From positions 1 through 25,176 of the forward strand of contig JAZTXB010000089.1 of assembly GCA_045636225.1 (NCBI GenBank): a stretch of DNA of 25,176 nt. The letters are read 5' to 3'. Source of the stretch: UMGS1613 sp045636225. Its GTDB lineage: Bacteria > Bacillota_I > Bacilli_A > RF39 > UBA660. Of this stretch, positions 6,639-15,227 are shown one piece after another (positions within the stretch are counted from its first letter, which is position 1; each line of letters begins with the position of its first letter). The notes beneath the pieces are model-generated. The model did no database searches, was not told the origin of the DNA, and was given only the letters and a program-made list of their open reading frames with translations. The position numbers were made by a program, and so were the translations under genes.

Positions 6639-9128
6639 ATGAAGATATTTAAAACGTTATTTAATCATGAATATAAAGAGGTTGAAAAGTTTAAAAAAAT
6701 AGCTGATGAAATAATGTTATTAGATGAAGAATATTCTAAGTTAACTGATAAAAAATTAAAAAATAAAACTGTTGAGTTTAGAAAAAGATTGGAAGAAGGG
6801 GAAACTTTAGAGGATATTAAAGTAGAAGCTTTCGCAACTGTTAGAGAAGCTGCTTATCGTGTAATAGGTGAAAAACCATATTATGTACAATTACTTGGTG
6901 GTCTTGCTATACATTATGGTAATATAGCTGAGATGAAAACAGGAGAAGGAAAAACTTTAACGTCAACACTACCTACTTATTTAAATGCTCTATCTGGTGA
7001 AGGTGTTCATATAATTACAGTAAATGAATATCTTGCAGAAAGAGATGCTAATTGGATGGGTGAAATATATAGATTTCTAGGATTAACAGTAGGTGTAAAC
7101 TTTAGAGAATTGAGTCCTTCTGAAAAAAGAGCTGCTTATAATTGCGATATTATGTATTCAACAAATAATGAAATAGGGTTTGATTACTTAAGGGATAATA
7201 TGGTAGTAAAGTCTACTGATAGAGTAGCTAGACCATATAATTTTGCTATTATAGATGAGGTTGACTCTGTATTAATAGATGAAGCAAGAACTCCATTAAT
7301 TATATCTGGTGGATTTATGAAGTCAGCTAATCTTTATATGCAAACAGATAAGTTTGCTAAATCTTTAAAAGAAAATAATGGATTTATATATGATGAAAAA
7401 ACAAAAGCAGTCTCATTAGATCAAACAGGTATAGAAAAAGCAGAAAAAACTTTTGGAATAGATAACTTATATGATATAAAAAATACTAACTTAGTACATT
7501 TTATAAATCAAGCATTAAAAGCTAATTATGCAATGAAAAATGATGTTGATTATGTAGTAAATGATGGGAAAATAATAATAGTAGATCCATTTACTGGACG
7601 TTTAATGCAGGGGCGTTCATATTCTGATGGACTTCATCAAGCAATTGAAGCTAAAGAAGGAGTTCAAATAAATGAGGAAACAAAAACACTTGCTACAATA
7701 ACTTTCCAAAATTTATTTAGAATGTATAAAAAATTATCAGGTATGACTGGAACTGCCAAAACAGAGGAAGAAGAATTTAGAGAAATATATAACATGTATG
7801 TTATAACAATTCCTACAAACAAACCAGTTGCTCGTAAAGACTATGGGGATTTATTATTTGCTACTAAGCAAGGTAAATATAAAGCAATTGTAAATGAGAT
7901 AAAAGATAGACATAAAACTGGACAACCAATATTAGTTGGTACAGTAGCTGTTGAGACAAGTGAAATAATAAGCGAAATGTTAAAAAAAGCTAAGGTTCCT
8001 CATGAAGTCTTAAATGCTAAAAATCATGCTAGAGAAGCAGAAATAATCGCAAAGGCAGGAGAAAAAGGTGCAGTAACAATAGCTACAAATATGGCTGGTC
8101 GTGGAACTGATATTAAACTTACTGATGAAACAAAGGAACTTGGTGGCTTATTTGTAATAGGTACAGAAAGACATGAATCTAGACGTATAGATAACCAATT
8201 GAGAGGTCGTTCTGGGCGTCAAGGTGATGTCGGAGAAAGTCAATTTTGTGTATCATTCGAAGATGATTTGATGGTTAGATTTGGTACAGATAGAGCTAAA
8301 TTAATCTTACAAAGAGTTGGATTTGATGAAGATGTTTCTATAAGAAATAAAATGTTATCTGGTTCTATTGAATCTGCTCAAAAAAGGGTTGAAGGAAATA
8401 ACTTTGATATAAGAAAAACTTTGCTAGAATATGATAATGTTATAAATGAGCAAAGAATGCTTATTTATGAAAAAAGAAATCAAATACTTGATTTAGATTC
8501 AATTCGTGAACTTACATTAGAATCTTTCAAAAATTTTGTATCAGATGTAGTTTATTCTCATTTAGATGAAGATGATAAATTAAATAGAAATGATAAATCA
8601 GAAATATTAGAATCAATAAATGATTTATTAAAAACAAAAGTATTATTTGATGAAATAGAATATAAAACATCAGATGAAATTATAGATTATTTATATGATA
8701 GAATAGTAGATGAATATGAAGAAAAAATAAAAAATATTCCACCTGAAATATCAAATGAGTTTGAAAAAGCCATAATGCTTAGAGTTATAGATACTCATTG
8801 GATGGAACATATAAATACAATGTCTCATTTAAGGGAAGGAATTCATTTAAGAAGTTATGCTCAAAATAATCCACTTAGAGAATACAAAAATGAAGGATAT
8901 TCATTATTTGATGAATTACTTGCTAAAATAGATGAACAAGCAACTACATACTTATTAAAAGCAGAAGTAAGACAAAATAGCGAAAGAAAGAAAGTTGCTG
9001 AAGGAGTAACAAATGAAAATAAAGACAAACAAAAAAAATCAACTCCTAAAAAAGTAAATAAAATAGGTAGAAATGATCCATGTCCATGTGGTTCGGGAAA
9101 AAAATATAAGCAATGTTGTGGAAAGTAG
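6639..9128 (+). CDS. secA: Preprotein translocase ATPase SecA
   Basis: The ATP-driven motor of the SecYEG channel, 829 residues. Walker A MKTGEGKT is at about 99-106, the DEAD-type Walker B IDEVDSVLIDEARTPL at about 205-220, nucleotide-binding domain 2 contains NMAGRGTDIKL and QLRGRSGRQGD, and the C-terminal SEC-C zinc motif is DPCPCGSGKKYKQCCGK. The start at 6639 leaves 7 bases after AAGGAG; the ATG at 6633 is only one base from it. The 3' end is the insertion point of the downstream element. The visible tail is complete, and a diverged second tail sits at 17406-17456. The frequent partner prfB is not next to it. Confidence 0.98.
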   Translation: MKIFKTLFNHEYKEVEKFKKIADEIMLLDEEYSKLTDKKLKNKTVEFRKRLEEGETLEDIKVEAFATVREAAYRVIGEKPYYVQLLGGLAIHYGNIAEMKTGEGKTLTSTLPTYLNALSGEGVHIITVNEYLAERDANWMGEIYRFLGLTVGVNFRELSPSEKRAAYNCDIMYSTNNEIGFDYLRDNMVVKSTDRVARPYNFAIIDEVDSVLIDEARTPLIISGGFMKSANLYMQTDKFAKSLKENNGFIYDEKTKAVSLDQTGIEKAEKTFGIDNLYDIKNTNLVHFINQALKANYAMKNDVDYVVNDGKIIIVDPFTGRLMQGRSYSDGLHQAIEAKEGVQINEETKTLATITFQNLFRMYKKLSGMTGTAKTEEEEFREIYNMYVITIPTNKPVARKDYGDLLFATKQGKYKAIVNEIKDRHKTGQPILVGTVAVETSEIISEMLKKAKVPHEVLNAKNHAREAEIIAKAGEKGAVTIATNMAGRGTDIKLTDETKELGGLFVIGTERHESRRIDNQLRGRSGRQGDVGESQFCVSFEDDLMVRFGTDRAKLILQRVGFDEDVSIRNKMLSGSIESAQKRVEGNNFDIRKTLLEYDNVINEQRMLIYEKRNQILDLDSIRELTLESFKNFVSDVVYSHLDEDDKLNRNDKSEILESINDLLKTKVLFDEIEYKTSDEIIDYLYDRIVDEYEEKIKNIPPEISNEFEKAIMLRVIDTHWMEHINTMSHLREGIHLRSYAQNNPLREYKNEGYSLFDELLAKIDEQATTYLLKAEVRQNSERKKVAEGVTNENKDKQKKSTPKKVNKIGRNDPCPCGSGKKYKQCCGK

Positions 9129-9147
9129 TATAAAATAAGGGAAAACG
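9077..9147 (+). repeat. Left attachment-type repeat: secA 3' end and flank
   Basis: It contains the SEC-C codons, the stop and the flank of secA. It is repeated, diverged, at 17406-17487. Exact blocks shared: AAATATAAGCA (9102-9112), TGTTGTGGAAA (9114-9124) and ATAAGGGAAAACG (9135-9147). The coding blocks are offset by 8,328 bases and the flank block by 8,340. Confidence 0.75.
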
Positions 9148-9231
9148 AAGATTTATAAAAAATTGAATTGGTTCGAGTTTTATTAACTTGTCCACAATAA
9201 CTTAAAAATGTAGACAAATTTCTTTGAAATT

Positions 9232-9272
9232 AAAGGATGTCAGCAAAAAGTAATTTGTTGACATCCTTTTTT
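9232..9272 (+). terminator. Long hairpin terminator between secA and the HEPN gene
   Basis: A 16-bp stem (9232-9247 with 9254-9269, one G-T pair) around the loop AAGTAA, followed by T's to 9272. It lies inside the element and probably ends the secA transcript. The next gene's AGGAGG follows its T tract within 10 bases, so there is no room for a promoter in between. Confidence 0.8.
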
Positions 9273-9289
9273 ATAAATCAGGAGGTTAT

Positions 9290-10375
9290 ATGAAAAAAAT
9301 GTTTATAAAATATAAAATATTAGTTAATGGATTAAATCCTGTTGGAACATATACTCTAGATGGTTTTACTATGAAAAAAGGAACTTTTGATGAGAGAATG
9401 TTTGATATGAAATATGATCAAGATAATATGGGAATAAACCTGAATATGAATTTGTATCTTATATCATGTTTAAATGATTATGAAAAATTGACATATAACT
9501 ATTTTGAATCAAATGAGTTAATAGAAATAGAAATATCAAATAAAACTACAAAAAATAATCTTAGTAAGGTTCTTGATAATAATAAGGAAATAATAGATAG
9601 AGCGACAGATTTAGAGAAAAAAATAAGAATAATATTCAATATACCAATTCTTTTTCAATCAATTAATATAGAATTTTATGATGATAATAAAAAATATGTG
9701 GGGACTTATCAATTTAATAGACCAATTTCTAATTGGAATAGATTAACTTATAATTTACCAGCTAATGAAATTCATAATAACAGCAGATTTGGAATGGATT
9801 TTAACTCTATGAAGAATACAAATAATAATTATTTTAATAGAGCAATAGAATTTTATAATGATTCATTTGATAGTGAAAAGATAACAAACAGATACATATT
9901 AATATTTAGTTCATTAGAAGCTATTTTTAATCTGGATACCGAGGATGTTACAGAAAAAATATCAAGATATTCTGCAAAATTATTGGCCGAAGATGATGAA
10001 AGTGAATATAACAAAATATATAAAGATATAAAAACATTATATAATAAACGCTGTAAATATATTCATGGTTCAAAAACGAATAATATAAAAGAAGACGATG
10101 AAAAATTATTGAGAAAATATGTTAGAAAAATTATTATAGCTTACTGGCATATTATTCTAATTACTAAAAAAAATTCAAAAGAAATACTTGAATACTTGGA
10201 TAGCGAAGAAAAATTAGACATACAAGTAAGATTGCTTATTTCTGTAATAAATTCAAATAGTTTTACAGAACAACAACATAGAGTAGTAGATATAGTAGAA
10301 AAAGAGTTAGGACATGAGATTCCAGAACAAACAAAGAAGGCTTTATATAGTAAATGTAATAGTGATGAAAAGTAG
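9290..10375 (+). CDS. HEPN-domain protein with RX4H motif, possible defence RNase (ApeA-like)
   Basis: 361 residues, no signal peptide or membrane segment. The N-terminal half (about 1-170) is beta-rich with no motif I recognise. The C-terminal half (about 180-295) is helical, contains RYILIFSSLEAIFNL and then YNKRCKYIHGS, an R254-x4-H259 motif of HEPN ribonucleases. This layout resembles ApeA-type and other abortive-infection HEPN proteins, but that is a family-level inference. The last 60 residues look like a small helical domain (EQQHRVVDIVEKELGHEIPE). CAGGAGG precedes the ATG. It is the first gene of the secA island and has its own terminator, so it is a separate unit from the integrase. 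Confidence 0.6.
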   Translation: MKKMFIKYKILVNGLNPVGTYTLDGFTMKKGTFDERMFDMKYDQDNMGINLNMNLYLISCLNDYEKLTYNYFESNELIEIEISNKTTKNNLSKVLDNNKEIIDRATDLEKKIRIIFNIPILFQSINIEFYDDNKKYVGTYQFNRPISNWNRLTYNLPANEIHNNSRFGMDFNSMKNTNNNYFNRAIEFYNDSFDSEKITNRYILIFSSLEAIFNLDTEDVTEKISRYSAKLLAEDDESEYNKIYKDIKTLYNKRCKYIHGSKTNNIKEDDEKLLRKYVRKIIIAYWHIILITKKNSKEILEYLDSEEKLDIQVRLLISVINSNSFTEQQHRVVDIVEKELGHEIPEQTKKALYSKCNSDEK

Positions 10376-10396
10376 GATTTTAATTCTACTTTTTTT
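10368..10396 (+). terminator. Intrinsic terminator after the HEPN gene
   Basis: A 10-bp stem, AAAAGTAGGA with TTCTACTTTT (one G-T pair), around the loop TTTTAA, overlapping the stop codon and followed by T's. Confidence 0.8.
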
Positions 10397-10440
10397 ATGT
10401 TGTAAAATTATAATGATCAAAAGAAAGGGAGATGATAAAA

Positions 10441-11690
10441 ATGATCAGTATAAGAAAAAGAGGCAATACTTACCAATATTGTTTTGAAGCAGGAAAGGTA
10501 AATGGAAAGAGAAAGCAAATAACTAAATGTGGTTTTAAAACAAAAAATGAAGCATATACAGCAGGACAAAAAGCATATGACGAATTTATTAATGGAGTAA
10601 CAAATATACAGTGTAATATGCTATATGGAGATTATTTAGATTATTGGATGAAAGAATATTTTGAAATCAACTACAAATATTCAACAGCAAAGAGATATAA
10701 AGAATCTTTTAGAAATATTAAAAAGGAATTAGGTAATTATAAATTATCAGTAATAACACCATATATTCTAAATCAAGCGTTATTAAAGTTATATCAAACA
10801 TCTAGTACAAGAGATGCATTAAGAAACTATCAAAAAGTTATTAAAAGTTCATTAAGAGATGCAGCATATTACTTTGGATTTATTAAGAATAATCCAGCAG
10901 CAGAGTTAGAAATACCTAGAGTATTATCATTTGAATTAAAAAAAACGATATAGGTCACATCTATACCAAACAAGAAATAGAAAAAATTCTAAATAGGTTT
11001 AAAAATAATAAGGTATTTATATGTGCATTTTTAACTGCTTGTTATACAGGTATGAGAACAGGAGAAGTATTTGCATTAACTTGGAACGATATTGATTTAG
11101 ACAATAGAATAATTAAAATAAATAAAACAGTTTATGCAAAAGATAAAGAAGAAAATGGTAGGTGGTATTTAGGTACAACTAAAACAATAGGCAGTAGTAG
11201 AGAGGTTTATATTTGTGACACTTTATATTCAGTATTATCTAATTATAAACAATTACAAGTCAAAAATAAAAAAGAATATGGTACAAAGTATAAGCGATAT
11301 ATCTTAAAAGAAGTTAAAAATAAATATGGTAAGTTAGTAGAATATAAAGTTATAGAAAGTAAATCTAGAAATAATAAAATTCAAATGGTATTTACTAGAA
11401 AGGATGGAACATATTCAGGAACAGATATTATAAAATATCCTTTTAAAATAATTCATCATGTGTTGGGAATAAATTGTAGGTTTTATGATTTAAGAGGTAG
11501 TTTTGCTACTATTAGTTTAAGACAAGGAAGCGAGATAAAAGATATATCAAAAATATTAGGACATAGTAGAATAGAAACAACAGAAAATTATTATGTTTCT
11601 AGTTCTAATGAAAATCAGAAAAATGCTACTAAATTATTTGAAGAGCAAATTCAATCAGAAGTGATATTTAATTTAATAAAATTTAAATAA
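10441..11690 (+). pseudogene. Tyrosine recombinase/integrase, disrupted by a frameshift
   Basis: Two consecutive frames make one integrase. The first part (10441-10953) holds an arm-type DNA-binding domain (ISIRKRGNTYQYCFEAG) and a SAM-like core-binding domain (YGDYLDYWMKEYFEINYKYS). It ends at a TAG just after an A8 run (10938-10945). The -1 frame continues without a stop from that run (NDIGHIYTKQEIEKILNRF) into the catalytic domain: R in TGMRTGEVFALTW, K in TTKT, R in YDLRGSFAT, GHSRIETTENYYV with the nucleophile Tyr. The usual HxxR His is a Tyr here. The start at 10441 is 9 bases after AAAGGGAG. One missing A would explain the break. A sequencing error or -1 slippage on A-AAA-AAA is also possible. 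Confidence 0.85.
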
Positions 11691-11723
11691 GTTTGAAATG
11701 ATATAAGAAAAAGAATAATATAA

Positions 11724-11732
11724 TGATATAAT
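11724..11732 (+). promoter_or_regulatory. Extended -10 promoter of the WYL regulator
   Basis: TGA directly before TATAAT (11727-11732). AAAGGAAG follows and the ATG is 20 bases downstream. An AATGATATAA repeat occurs twice, 25 bases apart (11697 and 11722), and could also be an operator. Confidence 0.5.
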
Positions 11733-11752
11733 AAAATAAAGGAAGTGAAAAA

Positions 11753-12346
11753 ATGGGTAAAATATCAAATGCTATTCAAATGTTAAACTATTTGAACACA
11801 GGCAATAAATATACCGTAAAGGAACTCTCAGAAAAAATAGGTATTACTGAACGTATGGTTAGATATTATAAAGTAGAATTAGAACAGGCAGGAATTCCAA
11901 TAGAAACATTTATGGGACCCAATGGAGGATATTACATACTAAATATTAAAAACCAATATAACCATTTTAATAAATATGATCTTCAATTATTAGAAAATGT
12001 TAATATGGTGTTAGAAAAATTAGGATATGAAGATATTGTGCAATATAAAAAATTAATTAATAAAATTAAATTTGCAAGTGATGTAGAGGAAGAAAAGAGT
12101 AAATACTTTTTGGATAATGGGACTAATGATAAATCCGAATTATATTTTACTTTAAATGATGCAATTTCAAATAAAACACCACTAAAAATATTATATAAGA
12201 ATTTAAACCAAGAATGGCAAGAAAGAATGATTCATCCTTTACAAATCTTTAATTATGATAATAAATTTTATGTAACAGCATATTGCGAACTTAGAGATGA
12301 TATTAGACATTTTGAAATTAATAGAATAAAGTTAAATAACAAATAA
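11753..12346 (+). CDS. WYL-domain transcriptional regulator, short form
   Basis: 197 residues. The N-terminal winged helix-turn-helix of the HTH_11/DeoR sort (about 1-65) contains YTVKELSEKIGITERMVRYY and GPNGGYYI. A WYL domain (about 130-192) follows, with IHPLQIFNYDNKFYVTAYCE and FEINRI. WYL regulators bind a ligand, often nucleic acid or nucleotide, and many control defence or stress loci (BrxR, CapW, PafBC). Most are about 290-320 residues with a further WCX domain. This one stops right after the WYL fold. It lies 57 bases before the HAD operon, same strand, and is the obvious candidate for its repressor or activator. Confidence 0.85.
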   Translation: MGKISNAIQMLNYLNTGNKYTVKELSEKIGITERMVRYYKVELEQAGIPIETFMGPNGGYYILNIKNQYNHFNKYDLQLLENVNMVLEKLGYEDIVQYKKLINKIKFASDVEEEKSKYFLDNGTNDKSELYFTLNDAISNKTPLKILYKNLNQEWQERMIHPLQIFNYDNKFYVTAYCELRDDIRHFEINRIKLNNK

Positions 12347-12372
12347 TTTAGACACAATATTGCCTATATATA

Positions 12373-12381
12373 TGATATAAT
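12373..12381 (+). promoter_or_regulatory. Extended -10 promoter of the HAD/PRTase/PfkB operon
   Basis: TGA immediately before TATAAT (12376-12381). No -35 at standard spacing. An 8-bp palindrome, CAATATTG (12355-12362), lies where an activator or repressor could sit. AGAGGTG and the ATG at 12404 follow. Confidence 0.5.
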
Positions 12382-12403
12382 AGATTTACAAGAGGTGATA
12401 TTT

Positions 12404-12883
12404 ATGTCTAATGAAAAAATATTTATTGATTTTGATGGAGTAATATTTGATACGGAAAAAAGAGTTGTAGAAAGAAAAAATCAGAATCCTGATATAAGTT
12501 GGAATGACTTTTTTGAAAAACTAGATTGGTTTGAATTACTAGATGAATCAAAAGTAATCAATAATGCTATTGATTATATTTTAGAGGGACAAGCTAAATC
12601 TAAACAACTTGCTATTTTAACTAAAATACATACTTTAGTTGAAATGGATGCGAAAGTAAAAGCATTAAGGAGTAGAAAAGTAGAAGTACCAATTTTATTT
12701 GTTCCACCACACGTGAAAAAAAGTCAAATATATTTACCGAATAATGGAGAAATTTTAATTGATGACAGTATTAAAAATTTAATTGATTGGGAACAAAAAG
12801 GAGGAAAGAGTATTTACTTTAATGAAGATTTAGATTCTATTAGTCAGTTTGAAACTGTAAAAACTTTGAGCAGAATTTTATAA
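12404..12883 (+). CDS. Small HAD-superfamily phosphatase (5'-nucleotidase-like)
   Basis: 159 residues from the ATG at 12404, which follows AGAGGTG by 6 bases; an in-frame GTG at 12395 overlaps that site. HAD motif I is FIDFDGVIFDT (nucleophile D9, acid D11), motif II ILTK (T73), a Lys near 105-106, and motif IV ILIDDSIKN (D120, D121). The size and the DFDGV start resemble deoxyribonucleotidase-type HADs, with a short cap after motif I (about 18-65). The substrate cannot be read from the sequence. It is the first gene of a tight operon: 10 bases to the HAD::PRTase gene, which then overlaps the PfkB::SIS gene. Confidence 0.8.
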   Translation: MSNEKIFIDFDGVIFDTEKRVVERKNQNPDISWNDFFEKLDWFELLDESKVINNAIDYILEGQAKSKQLAILTKIHTLVEMDAKVKALRSRKVEVPILFVPPHVKKSQIYLPNNGEILIDDSIKNLIDWEQKGGKSIYFNEDLDSISQFETVKTLSRIL

Positions 12884-12893
12884 GGAGGTTTTT

Positions 12894-15227
12894 ATGATAA
12901 GTGAAGAATTGTTAAATAATTATCAAAAAGCATTACAGCAAAAATATAATGCTGTATGCTTTGATATTGATGGAACATTAACAGAAGATAAATCAACAAA
13001 GATAGACTCTCGTGTTTTGCCAATGTTAGCAAATATGTTAAAAAAACATATTCCAGTAGTTTTTATTACAGGTAGAGGAGAGACTGGATTAAATGATTTA
13101 TTAAATGATATTATTTATGATTTAAAAAATAAATACAGTGTTACCGAAAAACAATTATTAAAAATGTATGCACTTACTAATGATGGCGCAAGGATATTCA
13201 TGACTAGTGATGGCAGTGAAAAACTTTTTAATATTAGTGAATATATATCATCTAAAGAAGATTTTATTAAATTAGAAGAATTAAATAAAAAAATTATTAC
13301 TTTATTAAATTCATCTGTTTTGAATGAACACTGTAAGGTTACTTATTCAATAGATTCTAAAACAAACACTATAATAAACATAAGAGTAATGATTTTGAAG
13401 GAAAGCGTAGAATTTAATAATGAAATAATAAAAATTATTAATTCATTATTAAGTGATTCACAAAACTCAAATTTAAACTTAACAATAGGAACGCATAATG
13501 GCAAACAAGTTTTACAAATAGGTACTGCGACTAAAAATAAAGCTATACAAATTGCTGAGAGGATGATAGGTATTCCACAAAATTCAATGCTTCGAATTGG
13601 AGATTGTGGTGATCAATTTGGAAACGATTATTCTATGTTAAATTGTCCACAAGGATTTAGCGTTGAAAAAACAAGCGGTGATTTTGATAAATGTTTTCCA
13701 GTTATTGAAAATGGAAAAATAATAACGGGTGTAAATGGTACTTTAAGTTTATTAAAAAAAGTAATATTATTGCCTACAATTTGTTTAGAACATGCTGTGC
13801 AAAGTGAGTATGCAAGAGCATATGCTAAAGTGGAAAAGAAAATGACACAAGGAAAAAATAATAAAATTATATATTTTAATAATTTAATTAATAATAAATT
13901 TAAGACAGTGGATGGAATAGCTAGCTTATTTGATTCGTCAAGTGGAAGCATAAAAATTCCCATGTATGAATGGATTACTATACCAGATAATAATCCACTA
14001 AAACAACTATGGCTTACATGTAACGATTCTAGTTTGTGTTATTCTATGTATGATAATGAAAATATATTATTAAGAGGTTCTGGTATATATTATTATTTTT
14101 TATCTCAAAGAATTCATGACGAAAATACACGAGAAGATATAACAACTAAAGAAATGATATATGAATGGTTAAATAATAATATGGAATTTTTTTCAAAGTC
14201 TTTAATAGGAATTAATAATACCTCAGATATAAATGACTTAAATAATGTTAAAATGATATTAGGGTTAATAGATAATATTAGAAATTATTTGTTAATTCTA
14301 TTAAATCAACAAATTGTTAATAATCAGATAGAAAAAAATGTAATGGTTAACTTGGAATCATTAGCTAAAGAATCATTAATGTACAAACTATATAATAGTT
14401 TAATAAGTACTGAAAATTTAATGAAAAATATTTCATTCAATGAAAACTATAAAATTGATAGTATTGATATAGAAAATTTAATTAAAAATATAATTTTAAT
14501 TACTAATGAGTTTAGAACGGAATTTATTAAACAACCTGAAAAAGAAAACTATTTTAAAGATTTTAGAGCATATAGAGAGATAGATAATTTTGCAGAAAAC
14601 TTTATTACTTGTAATTTGACACTACAAAAAGATTCTAATATTTCTAATAAAGGTATCTGTGGATTATGTTATGGTGGTTTAGAATTGCCAATTATAATGA
14701 AATCAATAGACGATAGAATAAATGATGTTTCTATACTGAAGTTTAACAAGAATGTAACAGGATATGCAAAAAAGCAATCGTTAGAATTAAGATTTTTTGA
14801 TATTTTTAAAACCGGTGGTATTGAACTTTTTGGAATTGATAAACATAAAGAATATATTATATTAGATGACAATTTATTAACTGGCAAAACAATGCAACTA
14901 GCTATAACTACTTTTTATGATATAGGAATCACTATTGATAAAATAGTTGCTGTAAGGTATCCGGGAGTCAATAGAATTAGTCAAATGTTCATGCCTAATC
15001 ATGGCGCTTTAGATTATAGACATTTCTTTAATTTTATAGAAGGGTTATATTTTTCTAGTCCGTATAGTTGGAGAGATCCATATAGTACAAATCCATATGA
15101 AGATTCTTTGGGAGTTTTTGATTTAAATAGAAGAAAAATACTAGAATGTTTAGCAAAAAATGGCGACTATTCTAAAAAGAGTGAAGTATTATATGTAAAA
15201 AGGATGGTAAAAAATGAGAATAATTAG
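12894..15227 (+). CDS. Fusion protein: HAD phosphatase + helical linker + phosphoribosyltransferase
   Basis: 777 residues. Residues about 15-290 form a Cof/sucrose-phosphatase-like HAD: motif I CFDIDGTLTED (D24, D26), motif II FITGRGE (T59), Lys near 214-216, and motif IV RIGDCGDQFGND (D237, D240, D245), with a C2-type cap between II and Lys. Residues about 291-560 are a long, mainly helical region I do not recognise. Residues about 570-720 look like a type I PRTase: GICGLCYGGLELPI as the first strand/loop, and the PRPP-binding loop YIILDDNLLTGKTM with the D658/D659 pair and TGKT. The tail (720-777) has no known motif. AAGGAGG precedes the ATG. It overlaps the next gene by 14 bases. Product chemistry is unknown; PRPP use and phosphate removal are inferred. 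Confidence 0.8.
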   Translation: MISEELLNNYQKALQQKYNAVCFDIDGTLTEDKSTKIDSRVLPMLANMLKKHIPVVFITGRGETGLNDLLNDIIYDLKNKYSVTEKQLLKMYALTNDGARIFMTSDGSEKLFNISEYISSKEDFIKLEELNKKIITLLNSSVLNEHCKVTYSIDSKTNTIINIRVMILKESVEFNNEIIKIINSLLSDSQNSNLNLTIGTHNGKQVLQIGTATKNKAIQIAERMIGIPQNSMLRIGDCGDQFGNDYSMLNCPQGFSVEKTSGDFDKCFPVIENGKIITGVNGTLSLLKKVILLPTICLEHAVQSEYARAYAKVEKKMTQGKNNKIIYFNNLINNKFKTVDGIASLFDSSSGSIKIPMYEWITIPDNNPLKQLWLTCNDSSLCYSMYDNENILLRGSGIYYYFLSQRIHDENTREDITTKEMIYEWLNNNMEFFSKSLIGINNTSDINDLNNVKMILGLIDNIRNYLLILLNQQIVNNQIEKNVMVNLESLAKESLMYKLYNSLISTENLMKNISFNENYKIDSIDIENLIKNIILITNEFRTEFIKQPEKENYFKDFRAYREIDNFAENFITCNLTLQKDSNISNKGICGLCYGGLELPIIMKSIDDRINDVSILKFNKNVTGYAKKQSLELRFFDIFKTGGIELFGIDKHKEYIILDDNLLTGKTMQLAITTFYDIGITIDKIVAVRYPGVNRISQMFMPNHGALDYRHFFNFIEGLYFSSPYSWRDPYSTNPYEDSLGVFDLNRRKILECLAKNGDYSKKSEVLYVKRMVKNENN

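Noticed and set aside
8861..9217. 118-residue open frame on the - strand over the end of secA
   Set aside because: It is antisense to the conserved SecA C-terminus, with no ribosome site; a shadow frame.
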